Source: Tenacibaculum aiptasiae
GTDB taxonomy: Bacteria > Bacteroidota > Bacteroidia > Flavobacteriales > Flavobacteriaceae
Assembly: GCF_008806755.1 (NCBI RefSeq)
Contig: NZ_WAAU01000036.1
Coordinates: forward strand, 1-64,000
Direction: 5' to 3'
DNA: 64,000 nucleotides
Of this stretch, positions 25,524 through 34,100 are shown piece after piece. The translations under genes and the position numbers were made by a program. Every line of letters starts with the position of its first letter. The stretch's first letter is position 1. Below the pieces are notes generated by a model. The model was not told the origin of the DNA, ran no database searches, and saw only the letters and a list, made by a program, of their open reading frames with translations.

Positions 25524-25964
25524 GTGTATTCTATAAAATTAAAAAATCCGGAAATAATAAAAGAAATTGAATTAATTGATATTCAGAAGTTAAAGCCGCA
25601 TGAAAATGTGATTAAAAGTAGAAAAGATACTCTAAAAGAATATATTAAATCATATAATAATTATGTTGTAATTCCATCTATAATATGTTGTAGTAAAACC
25701 TTTATGATTATTGATGGTCATCATAGATATCAAACACTTTTAGAACTAGGAGCAAAAAAAGTTCCAGTTACTGTTATTGATTATTTTGACGATAGTATAA
25801 GAACTCATAATGAAGCAGAAAAAGAATTAGAAAAAACAATTATATTAGATTCTCTTGAAGGAGAAAAGTTACCTCCAAAATCTACAATTCATGAAGTTCA
25901 AACTTCAGATTTACAATGGAAACCAATAATTTTAATTTCTTCTTTATGTGAGTTTAGAATATAA
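25524..25964 (+). CDS. SerK/SbnI-like free L-serine kinase (ParB/sulfiredoxin fold)
   Basis: The 146-residue protein would usually be labelled ParB-like nuclease domain. Its motifs follow the free serine kinase SerK: LKPHE with Glu27 in the place of SerK's catalytic Glu30, IIDGHHRYQTLLELGAKKVP in the middle, IDYFDDSI after it, and a C-terminal PPKSTIH. I compared these with SerK from memory. The expected reaction is L-serine to O-phospho-L-serine. The start is a GTG at 25524; no ATG is available upstream. Isolated ParB DNA-binding features (helix-turn-helix, partner parA) are absent. It lies between a glycosyltransferase and rmlA. Confidence 0.75.
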   Translation: MYSIKLKNPEIIKEIELIDIQKLKPHENVIKSRKDTLKEYIKSYNNYVVIPSIICCSKTFMIIDGHHRYQTLLELGAKKVPVTVIDYFDDSIRTHNEAEKELEKTIILDSLEGEKLPPKSTIHEVQTSDLQWKPIILISSLCEFRI

Positions 25965-25986
25965 TTAAAAAAAATAAAAAATTTTA

Positions 25987-26859
25987 ATGAAAGGAGTAAT
26001 ACTAGCAGGTGGATCAGGAACAAGACTGTATCCGATAACAAAAGGTGTGTCAAAACAATTATTGCCAATATATGACAAGCCTATGATTTATTACCCATTG
26101 TCGGTATTAATGCTTGCTGGTATAACTGAAATTTTAATTATATCTACACCAAATGATTTACCTAATTTTCAAAAGTTATTAGGTGATGGAAGTGATTTGG
26201 GACTTGAAATAAAATATACGGAACAATTATCACCAGATGGTTTAGCACAAGCTTTTATTCTAGGAGAAGAATTTATTGGTAAAGATGATGTTTGTATGGT
26301 TTTAGGCGATAATATTTTTTATGGTCATGGATTGCCAGAGATGTTAAATTCAGCAATAAAAAATGTAAAAGAGAAAAGAAAAGCTACGGTATTTGGTTAT
26401 TATGTAAAAAACCCTAAAAGGTATGGAGTAGTTGATTTTGATTCTAATGGAAATGCTAAATCTATTATTGAAAAGCCTAAAGTACCTAAATCTAATTATG
26501 CAGTAGTTGGACTGTATTTTTATCCCAATAATGTCATTAATGTAGCTAAAAAAGTTAAACCATCAGAGCGAGGAGAATTAGAGATTACATCGATAAATCA
26601 ATATTATCTAGAAAGAAAAGAACTGAAAGTTCAATTAATGGGACGCGGTTTTGCTTGGCTAGATACTGGAACTCCGGATTCATTAATGGAAGCAGGACAC
26701 TTTATAGAAACTATAGAAAAACGTCAAGGTTTGAAGATAGCTTGTTTAGAGGAAATAGCTCTTTACATGGGCTACATAACTAAAGAGCAAGTAAAGAAAC
26801 TAGCTGAACCATTAAGACAAAATAGTTACGGACAGTATTTATTGAGTTTAGTGAAATAG
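25987..26859 (+). CDS. rmlA: Glucose-1-phosphate thymidylyltransferase
   Basis: The 290-residue protein has the nucleotidyltransferase signature GGSGTRLYPIT at residues 8-18, KQLLPIYDKPMIYYPL after it and the VLGDNIFYG metal-binding stretch near 110. It makes dTDP-glucose from glucose-1-phosphate and dTTP, the first step of dTDP-L-rhamnose synthesis. It begins an rmlA-rmlC-rmlD-rmlB run with spacings of 1-4 nt. Confidence 0.96.
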   Translation: MKGVILAGGSGTRLYPITKGVSKQLLPIYDKPMIYYPLSVLMLAGITEILIISTPNDLPNFQKLLGDGSDLGLEIKYTEQLSPDGLAQAFILGEEFIGKDDVCMVLGDNIFYGHGLPEMLNSAIKNVKEKRKATVFGYYVKNPKRYGVVDFDSNGNAKSIIEKPKVPKSNYAVVGLYFYPNNVINVAKKVKPSERGELEITSINQYYLERKELKVQLMGRGFAWLDTGTPDSLMEAGHFIETIEKRQGLKIACLEEIALYMGYITKEQVKKLAEPLRQNSYGQYLLSLVK

Positions 26860-26863
26860 TAAA

Positions 26864-27418
26864 ATGAATTTTTTTAAAACTGAAATTCCTGAAATTATAA
26901 TTATTCAACCTAATGTCTTAGGGGATGAAAGAGGGTATTTTTTTGAATCATTTAAGCAATGTGAGTTTGAAGAAAATATTCAAAAAATTAAGTTTATTCA
27001 AGACAACGAATCAAAATCTAGAAGAGGAGTTTTAAGAGGGTTACATTTTCAAAAGCCTCCTTTTTCACAAGCTAAGTTAGTACGATGCATCAAAGGGAAA
27101 GTTATTGATATAGCAGTAGATATTAGAATAGGTTCACCTACATATGGTAAACATATTGCTGTTGAATTATCGGAAAAGAATAAAAGACAGTTGTTTATAC
27201 CAAGAGGTTTTGCACATGGCTTTGCTGTTTTATCAGAAGAAGCAATAGTTTCATACAAAGTAGACAATAATTATGCTCCAGATTATGAATCTGGGATAAA
27301 ATGGGATGATAAACAATTGAAAATAAACTGGAAATTAAACTCAGAAGAAGTAATTTTATCAGAAAAAGATAAAGATTTATTATCTTTCAAAGATTTTAAG
27401 AGTCCTTTTAATTATTAA
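26864..27418 (+). CDS. rmlC: dTDP-4-dehydrorhamnose 3,5-epimerase
   Basis: The 184-residue cupin protein has GDERGYFFESF near residue 22, RRGVLRGLHFQ with the catalytic His near 60, and FIPRGFAHGF near 120, all standard RmlC segments. It epimerises C3 and C5 of dTDP-4-keto-6-deoxyglucose. It lies in the rml operon between rmlA and rmlD. Confidence 0.96.
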   Translation: MNFFKTEIPEIIIIQPNVLGDERGYFFESFKQCEFEENIQKIKFIQDNESKSRRGVLRGLHFQKPPFSQAKLVRCIKGKVIDIAVDIRIGSPTYGKHIAVELSEKNKRQLFIPRGFAHGFAVLSEEAIVSYKVDNNYAPDYESGIKWDDKQLKINWKLNSEEVILSEKDKDLLSFKDFKSPFNY

Positions 27419-27420
27419 AA

Positions 27421-28284
27421 ATGAATATATTAATTACTGGTAGTAATGGTCAGTTAGGATCAGAGATAAAGGATTTGTCTTCTGACTATTCTAGATATAA
27501 TTTTTTTTTTGAAGATTCGAAAAGCCTTGATATAACTGATTTAGAAAAAGTAAAAACATATATTTTAAAAAAAAAAATTCAAGCAGTTGTCAACTGTGCA
27601 GCTTATACAGCAGTAGATAAAGCTGAAATAGAAAAGGAAAAAGCAGAGCAAGTTAATTATATAGGTGTTTCTAATTTAATTAAGGGGATTGAGTTAGTAG
27701 AAGGAAAATTAATCCATATCTCAACCGATTATGTTTTTAATGGAAAAAATGTTATTCCTTATAAAGAAGAAGATAATATAAGTCCTATAAATGTTTATGG
27801 AAAGACTAAATTAAAAGGAGAAGAAGAAGTTTTAAAATCATCAGTAGAAGCAATTATAATTAGAACATCATGGTTGTATTCCATTTATAGAAAAAACTTT
27901 GTTAAAACAATACTTCGTTTAGGAAAAGAAAAAAAAGAATTAAATGTAGTATATGATCAAATAGGAGTGCCAACTTATGCAAAAGATTTGGCTAAAGTTT
28001 GTTTGGATATTATAGGAAGAAATAAAATAGATAAAAATTCTAAAATTTATCATTATTCTAATGAAGGTGTTACTTCGTGGTATGATTTTGCAAAGGCCAT
28101 AATTGAGATTTCAAAAATAGATTGTAAGGTATACCCAATTGATACTAAGCAATACCCTACACCTGCCAAAAGACCAAGTTATTCACTTTTAAATAATTCT
28201 AAAATTAAAGAAGATTTTGATATAAAAATACCTTATTGGAGAGATTCATTAAAAGATAGTATTGATAGAATAAAAAACGAATAG
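27421..28284 (+). CDS. rmlD: dTDP-4-dehydrorhamnose reductase
   Basis: The 287-residue SDR has TGSNGQLGSE at residues 6-15, HISTDYVFNG near 100 and the YGKTKLKGE Tyr-Lys pair near 125, characteristic of RmlD. It reduces the 4-keto group to finish dTDP-L-rhamnose. The order rmlA-C-D-B differs from the B-D-A-C order of many Enterobacteria. Confidence 0.96.
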   Translation: MNILITGSNGQLGSEIKDLSSDYSRYNFFFEDSKSLDITDLEKVKTYILKKKIQAVVNCAAYTAVDKAEIEKEKAEQVNYIGVSNLIKGIELVEGKLIHISTDYVFNGKNVIPYKEEDNISPINVYGKTKLKGEEEVLKSSVEAIIIRTSWLYSIYRKNFVKTILRLGKEKKELNVVYDQIGVPTYAKDLAKVCLDIIGRNKIDKNSKIYHYSNEGVTSWYDFAKAIIEISKIDCKVYPIDTKQYPTPAKRPSYSLLNNSKIKEDFDIKIPYWRDSLKDSIDRIKNE

Positions 28285-28285
28285 A

Positions 28286-29332
28286 ATGAGAAATATATTA
28301 ATTACTGGAGGTGCTGGTTTTATCGGATCACATGTAGTCAGACTATTTGTTAATAATTATTCAGAGTATAATATTGTTAACTTAGATGCTTTAACCTATG
28401 CTGGAAATTTAGAGAACCTAAAAGATATTGAAATATTATCTAATTATACCTTTGTTAAAGGTGATATTTGTGATTATAATTTTTTAAAAGAAGTATTTGT
28501 TAAATATAATATTGATGGAGTTATTCATTTAGCTGCAGAATCTCATGTAGATAGATCTATTAAGGATCCATTTTCTTTTGCTCAAACTAATATAATGGGG
28601 ACATTAAGTTTATTAGAAGCAGCAAAAAATAGTTGGAATGATGATTTTGAAAATAAGCTGTTTTACCATATTTCTACAGATGAAGTATATGGAAGTTTAG
28701 GAGATGAAGGTTTTTTTACGGAAAACACACCTTATGATCCTCATTCGCCATATTCAGCCTCTAAAGCTTCATCTGACCATTTTGTAAGAGCATTTCATGA
28801 CACTTATGGATTACCTGTTGTTATATCTAATTGTTCTAATAATTATGGCTCTTATCAATTTCCAGAAAAATTAATTCCTTTATTTATAAATAACATTTGT
28901 AATAATAAGCCGTTACCGGTATATGGAAAAGGAGAAAATGTTAGGGATTGGTTATTTGTAAATGATCATGCAAGAGCCATTGATGTTATTTTTCATAAAG
29001 GAAAGTTAGGTGAAACCTATAATATAGGTGGATTTAACGAATGGAAAAATATCGATTTAATAAAAGTGTTAATTAAAACAGTTGATAAATTATTAGGTAG
29101 AGAAAAAGGAACTTCTGATAAATTGATAACTTATATTAAAGATAGAAAAGGTCATGATTATAGATATGCAATTGATTCTACTAAACTAAAAGAAGAATTA
29201 GGATGGGAACCTTCTTTACAATTTGAGGAAGGTATTGAAAAAACAGTTAAATGGTACTTAGAAAATACAGATTGGCTTGATAATGTGATGAATGGAGATT
29301 ATCAAAAATATTATAGTACTATGTATTCATAA
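28286..29332 (+). CDS. rmlB: dTDP-glucose 4,6-dehydratase
   Basis: The 348-residue extended SDR has TGGAGFIGSHVV at residues 7-18, HISTDEVYGSLG with the catalytic Thr-Asp-Glu near residue 132 and YSASKASSDH near 160. It converts dTDP-glucose to dTDP-4-keto-6-deoxyglucose. It is the last gene of the rml run; the next gene has its own -7 box. Confidence 0.96.
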   Translation: MRNILITGGAGFIGSHVVRLFVNNYSEYNIVNLDALTYAGNLENLKDIEILSNYTFVKGDICDYNFLKEVFVKYNIDGVIHLAAESHVDRSIKDPFSFAQTNIMGTLSLLEAAKNSWNDDFENKLFYHISTDEVYGSLGDEGFFTENTPYDPHSPYSASKASSDHFVRAFHDTYGLPVVISNCSNNYGSYQFPEKLIPLFINNICNNKPLPVYGKGENVRDWLFVNDHARAIDVIFHKGKLGETYNIGGFNEWKNIDLIKVLIKTVDKLLGREKGTSDKLITYIKDRKGHDYRYAIDSTKLKEELGWEPSLQFEEGIEKTVKWYLENTDWLDNVMNGDYQKYYSTMYS

Positions 29333-29377
29333 CAATTAAAAAAGGTAGAATTAGTTTTTTTATAACATTTACTTTCT

Positions 29378-29385
29378 TAATTTTG
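29378..29385 (+). promoter_or_regulatory. -7 box of the WecA-like gene
   Basis: TAATTTTG, followed by C, matches TAnnTTTG and stands 12 nt before the ATG. Upstream is T-rich sequence without a clear TTG. The transcript would have a very short leader. Confidence 0.5.
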
Positions 29386-29397
29386 CGTTAAAATTCT

Positions 29398-30528
29398 ATG
29401 CAGTTAGTTATGTTTTTAATTACTTTGGGTTTATTTCTTATAGGTTCTTTTTTAGTTACTTATTTTGTTATACCTAAAATAATAAAGGTAGTTTCTTATA
29501 AGAAATTATTAGATGAACCAAATAATAGAAGTTCACATAAAAAAGTAACTCCCACATTAGGTGGAGTTGCCTTTTATATAACTATAATTTTATCATTCTT
29601 TTTTCTAAAAAAATGGGACTCAGATTTATTTAGTTTGAATTTAATGGTAAGTATTACTGTTTTGTTTATAATAGGTTTAAAAGACGATTTAATAGCTATT
29701 TCTGCAAAAACAAAAGCATTAGCGCAAATTTTAGCGATATCTTTTCTAGTATTTGATAATGGTTTAATGACAGATACTTTAGGAGGTTTTTTAGGAATTA
29801 CCAATGTAAACTATTGGACTTACTTAGTTTTTGTATACTTTGCAATCTTCTTTATAATAAATTCATATAATCTAATTGATGGTATTGATGGATTGGCTTC
29901 ATCAGTAGGAATAATGATTTTTACGCTTTATAGTATTATTTTTTATCTATTAGGAGAGAATTATTATTTTTTCTTATGTATTGTAATTATAGGAACTCTA
30001 TTGGCTTTTTTAAGTTTTAATTTATCTGAAAAAAGGAAAATTTTTATGGGGGATACAGGCTCTATGATTATAGGTTTTTTGATTGCTCTCCTAACATTTA
30101 AGATATTAACCTATAATTACAAAATAGATAAAATAGACATACCTTCTGAAAATTTGATAATAATTTTAACATCTATAATATCTATTCCTGTTTTAGACAC
30201 GGTTAGAGTTTTTATAATTAGGACTATTAACAAAAAAAGTTTTTTCATAGCAGATAGAAACCATGTTCACCATGTCTTTGTTGATCAAGGTTTGTCTCAT
30301 AGAAGAGCAACTTTTTTTATTGTTTTTATTAACTTAATAATAACAACAATTATATACTTGCTGTCTTCTGTATTAAATAGTTTTGCTTTATTGTTTGTCT
30401 TTCTTCTTTTGAGCGTTGTATTTTATATGGTTCTTTTCTATTTTAATATGAAGAAAAATGAAAATCAAGAGCTACGACCAAATTTTTTAAATAAAATAGC
30501 AAAAACAATATTGAACTTTTTCTTATAA
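29398..30528 (+). CDS. WecA/MraY-family undecaprenyl-phosphate sugar-1-phosphate transferase
   Basis: The 376-residue protein has about 10-11 transmembrane segments and the family's cytoplasmic motifs: LKDDLIAI (Mg-binding Asp pair), NLIDGIDGLASS and FMGDTGSM. The last motif, HVHHVFVDQGLSHRRA, corresponds to the HxHH-containing loop of the WecA group. It starts repeat-unit assembly by moving a sugar-1-phosphate, usually GlcNAc or a derivative, to undecaprenyl phosphate. MraY itself would sit in a cell-wall cluster, so a polysaccharide role is favoured. It ends the locus at a strong terminator. Confidence 0.9.
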   Translation: MQLVMFLITLGLFLIGSFLVTYFVIPKIIKVVSYKKLLDEPNNRSSHKKVTPTLGGVAFYITIILSFFFLKKWDSDLFSLNLMVSITVLFIIGLKDDLIAISAKTKALAQILAISFLVFDNGLMTDTLGGFLGITNVNYWTYLVFVYFAIFFIINSYNLIDGIDGLASSVGIMIFTLYSIIFYLLGENYYFFLCIVIIGTLLAFLSFNLSEKRKIFMGDTGSMIIGFLIALLTFKILTYNYKIDKIDIPSENLIIILTSIISIPVLDTVRVFIIRTINKKSFFIADRNHVHHVFVDQGLSHRRATFFIVFINLIITTIIYLLSSVLNSFALLFVFLLLSVVFYMVLFYFNMKKNENQELRPNFLNKIAKTILNFFL

Positions 30529-30556
30529 GTTAAGTCTATTGTATATAAAGACATAA

Positions 30557-30593
30557 AAAAAACACAAAATCATATAATGATTTTGTGTTTTTT
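30557..30593. terminator. Bidirectional terminator at the end of the polysaccharide locus
   Basis: A perfect 17-bp stem (30557-30573 with 30577-30593) has a 3-nt loop, with A-rich sequence on one side and T-rich on the other. It lies between convergent genes and can end transcription from both. Confidence 0.9.
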
Positions 30594-30624
30594 ATTTTTG
30601 ATAAAAAGATATAATAAATAATAT

Positions 30625-32478
30625 TTATTTTAATCTTTCTAAGCTTAGATCTTTGTTGTATTTTACTATAAATAAGCCTCTATTACTTGTACTTCCAAAA
30701 GTTTTCTTACGATAATCGAATTTATTTTCTAAACGAAGAGAAACACCGTCTTTAAAAGTATCTGTTAAGCTTTTTCCAGAAGCTAATCTCATTAAAACAT
30801 CATAGGTAATATCAAATCCCTTGATAGCATAATCAGAAGGTATGGTGTTGTTGTTGTCAAAGTATTTTTTATTGAAAACCTTTACATCATTAGAAGAATC
30901 ATCAGCAAAAACATTAGAAACATATGTAAAATCAATACTAGCTAGTTTATTGTTTTCTATTTTATCGTATGCTTTATTTTTTTCAATTGCAAACACTTGA
31001 ACTGTTATATCATCAGGTAACCCTATCATACTATTTAAAACATCAGCAATAGCTACATTATCATCAGATGTAATAACAACCCAGTTGTGTTTTTTAGGAT
31101 TCATTTTTTCAGTAAAGCGTTCTCTTTTAATATAACCGTCTTTTGGTTTGAAAATATGAACGTTTTTAATTGAATCATGACTTTTTAAATTGCCAGCAAT
31201 TTTTGTTATCCTAGAGTTTGAATTCGTTTTACCATCACCTACAACAAAAACCTCTTCACCATTATATTTGTCTTTTAAATAAGAAATTAAAAAATCAGTG
31301 TATTTATCTTTTTCAGGAGCTGTTTTAACTAATTTAGAAGAAGAAAAATTCTGTTGCTTACTAGAAAAATGGGGGAAAACTACTGGAGCGCTAACTTTAC
31401 GGGCAATTATTTCTGCTTTATTAGAATAAAAAGGACCAATAATAACATCGCTATTATCTAATTGATCTTCTTCTAATATTGAACTAACATTACTACCTCT
31501 GTTTCCAGTATCGAAAACATTCAAATTAACCATTACTCCTTGTTTTTTTATAGAGTCAATAGCCATTTCAGCTCCCATGTAAAAATCAGTAACCATATTA
31601 GCTAAAGAAGCCGATTTATTCTTTTTCTTACTAAAAATATCTTTGGCAGATAAAGAATCGTATTCTTTTGCTTTAAAAGGTAGTAAAATAGCTAAATTTA
31701 TAGCCGTGTTTTCTTGAATAGTATCTTTATAAAAAGTAAAGTTTTCATCTGAGTTAACCTCTTCTATAGGTTTAATTTTTAAAAGTTGACCAATAGAAAG
31801 TTCATTATTAACAATATTAGGAAACTCAGGGTTTAATCTAATTAAATCATCTTTAGAAATATTATAAAAACGTGTTAAGCTATATACAGTTTCTTTACTT
31901 TTAACCGTATGAGTTAAAAATTTTTCTAAAACTTCCTCACGATCAATAGTTATAACACTTTCAGTAGCTTTAACTTTTAAAACTTGACCAATGCTTAAGT
32001 CATTGTTTTTAATACCTGGGTATTCTGGATTCCATTTAATTAAATCATCTTTAGAAATATCATATTCTTTAGTAATTCTATATACAGTTTCACCAGCTTT
32101 TACTGTATGTGTTTCATATTCATAAACAGTTTGTTGAAATACTTCTTCTGTATTTTCATTGTTATTTTCAGTAGGTTCTGATTCTACAGCCTCTGTCTCA
32201 GTAACAATAGGTTGTTCTTCTGTATTTTCTGAAGAAGATGAAGAAATTCCTTTTTTTATTTCAGGATTTGGAATTACAATTACCGTATTTGGGTCAGGCC
32301 TTCTACTTACGTCTGGATTTAAACGAAGTAGATCCTTGGTTTTCATGTCAAGACGTTTTGCAATGTCGCGCATTGTTTCACCATCTTTTACTTTGTAAGA
32401 GACATATCGTTTCTGCTGGCCGCAGGAAACGGCAAAAGTTAAAATACAAATTAAAAGTAAAAATTGTAATTTCTTCAT
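30625..32478 (-). CDS. Lipoprotein with three LysM domains and a periplasmic-binding-like domain
   Basis: The 617-residue protein starts with a lipoprotein signal ending at Cys19 (AVSC). Three LysM repeats follow at about residues 28-70, 121-169 and 186-234, separated by Glu/Thr-rich linkers. The rest (about 260-617) resembles a type-1 periplasmic binding fold, for example VIIGPFYSNKAEIIARKVSAP and the DYAIKGFDITYDVLMRL end. It is likely anchored to a membrane and bound to peptidoglycan. The architecture recalls LpoA-type activators of cell-wall synthases, but that function is only inference. It lies 24 nt after guaA and is probably co-transcribed. Confidence 0.85.
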   Translation of the reverse strand: MKKLQFLLLICILTFAVSCGQQKRYVSYKVKDGETMRDIAKRLDMKTKDLLRLNPDVSRRPDPNTVIVIPNPEIKKGISSSSSENTEEQPIVTETEAVESEPTENNNENTEEVFQQTVYEYETHTVKAGETVYRITKEYDISKDDLIKWNPEYPGIKNNDLSIGQVLKVKATESVITIDREEVLEKFLTHTVKSKETVYSLTRFYNISKDDLIRLNPEFPNIVNNELSIGQLLKIKPIEEVNSDENFTFYKDTIQENTAINLAILLPFKAKEYDSLSAKDIFSKKKNKSASLANMVTDFYMGAEMAIDSIKKQGVMVNLNVFDTGNRGSNVSSILEEDQLDNSDVIIGPFYSNKAEIIARKVSAPVVFPHFSSKQQNFSSSKLVKTAPEKDKYTDFLISYLKDKYNGEEVFVVGDGKTNSNSRITKIAGNLKSHDSIKNVHIFKPKDGYIKRERFTEKMNPKKHNWVVITSDDNVAIADVLNSMIGLPDDITVQVFAIEKNKAYDKIENNKLASIDFTYVSNVFADDSSNDVKVFNKKYFDNNNTIPSDYAIKGFDITYDVLMRLASGKSLTDTFKDGVSLRLENKFDYRKKTFGSTSNRGLFIVKYNKDLSLERLK

Positions 32479-32502
32479 CTAGGTTGTTTTTATTTTTAGG
32501 AG

Positions 32503-34038
32503 TTATTCCCATTCAATTGTTGCAGGTGGTTTAGAGCTAATATCATAAACAACTCTATTAACACCTTTTACATTATTAATTATTTTATTTGATGTTTTTT
32601 GTAAAAACTCATAAGGTAAGTTTACCCAATCAGCAGTCATACCATCGGTACTTTCAACAGCACGTAAAGCTACTACTTTTTCATAAGTTCTTTCATCTCC
32701 CATAACTCCAACCGAGTTTACAGGTAATAAAATTGCTCCAGCTTGCCATACCTTATTATATAATCCGTCTTCTTTTAATCCATTAATAAAAATAGCATCA
32801 ACTTCTTGCAATATCCTAACTTTTTCAGCTGTAATATCACCTAAAATTCTAATAGCTAAACCAGGGCCAGGAAAAGGATGACGTCCTAATAAGTCTTTAT
32901 CAATTCCCATTGATGCTCCTACACGACGAACTTCATCTTTAAATATCATTCGTAATGGCTCAACTATTTTTAGTTTCATAAAGTCAGGTAATCCTCCTAC
33001 ATTATGATGACTTTTAATTGTTGCTGAAGGGCCTCCATTTACTGAAACAGATTCTATAACATCTGGATAAATAGTTCCTTGAGCTAACCATTTTGCATCT
33101 TTAATTTGAGAAGCTTCATCATCAAAAACATCAATAAAAACTTTACCTATAGCTTTACGTTTAGCTTCAGGGTCACTTAATCCAGCAAGTTCATTCAAGA
33201 AACGTGCCGAAGCATCAACCCCTTTTACATTTAAGCCCATACCTTCATATTGTTTTAATACGTCGGTAAATTCATTCTTTCTTAATAATCCATTATTAAC
33301 AAATATACAATGTAAATTACTTCCAATAGCTTTATGTAATAATACAGCAGCTACTGTTGAATCTACTCCTCCAGATAGTCCTAAAACAACCTTGTCATTT
33401 CCTACTTTAGCTTTTATGCTGGCAACCGTTTCATCTACAAAAGAAGATGGTGTCCATGTTTGAGCTACCCCTGCTATATTAACTAAAAAGTTTTGTAATA
33501 ATTGTTTTCCATCTGTTGAATGATAAACTTCAGGATGAAATTGAATAGCATAAGTTGTTTCTCCTTCAATTTTATAAGCTGCATTTTTTACATCGTGTGT
33601 GCTAGCTAATAAAATTCCGTTAGTAGGCAAGTCTTTAATTGTATCTGAATGGCTCATCCAAACTTGACTTCCTTCAGAAATTTCGTTGAAAAACTCCTCC
33701 TCTTTTTTAATGAATGATAAATTGGCTCTTCCATATTCTCTGGTATTTGAAGGAGCTACAAGTCCACCAGAAAAATGAGCTAAATATTGGGCTCCATAAC
33801 AAACAGCTAATAAAGGTTTTTTACCTCTAATTTCAGATAAATCTGGGTGAGGTGCTTCGTCAGAACGAACAGATGAAGGACTCCCAGATAGTATGACAGC
33901 TTTAAAATTGTTTAAATTTTCTGGTATTTTGTTATACGGATGAATTTCACAATAAATGTTCAATTCTCTTACTCGGCGCGCAATTAATTGCGTGTATTGC
34001 GATCCGAAATCTAATATAAGTACGTTGTGTTGTTGCAT
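32503..34038 (-). CDS. guaA: GMP synthase (glutamine-hydrolysing)
   Basis: The 511-residue protein has an N-terminal class I glutamine amidotransferase domain with ILDFGSQYTQLIARR, the catalytic Cys in LAVCYGAQYLAH and the His-Glu pair in IQFHPEVYHS. The ATP-pyrophosphatase domain follows with LSGGVDSTVAA, and the C-terminal dimerisation domain ends in PATIEWE. It converts XMP to GMP. I chose the ATG at 34038; an in-frame TTG at 34044 would overlap the -7 box. The LysM lipoprotein gene is downstream. Confidence 0.96.
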   Translation of the reverse strand: MQQHNVLILDFGSQYTQLIARRVRELNIYCEIHPYNKIPENLNNFKAVILSGSPSSVRSDEAPHPDLSEIRGKKPLLAVCYGAQYLAHFSGGLVAPSNTREYGRANLSFIKKEEEFFNEISEGSQVWMSHSDTIKDLPTNGILLASTHDVKNAAYKIEGETTYAIQFHPEVYHSTDGKQLLQNFLVNIAGVAQTWTPSSFVDETVASIKAKVGNDKVVLGLSGGVDSTVAAVLLHKAIGSNLHCIFVNNGLLRKNEFTDVLKQYEGMGLNVKGVDASARFLNELAGLSDPEAKRKAIGKVFIDVFDDEASQIKDAKWLAQGTIYPDVIESVSVNGGPSATIKSHHNVGGLPDFMKLKIVEPLRMIFKDEVRRVGASMGIDKDLLGRHPFPGPGLAIRILGDITAEKVRILQEVDAIFINGLKEDGLYNKVWQAGAILLPVNSVGVMGDERTYEKVVALRAVESTDGMTADWVNLPYEFLQKTSNKIINNVKGVNRVVYDISSKPPATIEWE

Positions 34039-34041
34039 GTG

Positions 34042-34049
34042 CAAAAATA
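34042..34049 (-). promoter_or_regulatory. -7 box of guaA, three bases from the start codon
   Basis: On the minus strand TATTTTTG is followed by CAC and then ATG. With the usual distance from box to start site, the RNA would begin at or inside the ATG, giving a leaderless messenger. No TTG lies at the -33 position. Confidence 0.45.
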
Positions 34050-34100
34050 GTACTTAGATTTTAGATTTGTAGTATTTGATTTTAGATTTTTTGAAGTTTT

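Noticed and set aside
25524..25964. ParB chromosome-partition protein
   Set aside because: No helix-turn-helix or C-terminal dimer domain, no parA or parS nearby, and the motifs fit the serine kinase branch of the fold better.
30625..32478. Amino acid ABC-transporter binding protein
   Set aside because: The C-terminal domain resembles that fold, but three LysM domains, a lipid anchor and the absence of permease and ATPase genes argue for an envelope role.
34039..34044. TTG start of guaA at 34044
   Set aside because: The codon is part of the -7 box; the ATG at 34038 gives the normal GuaA start.
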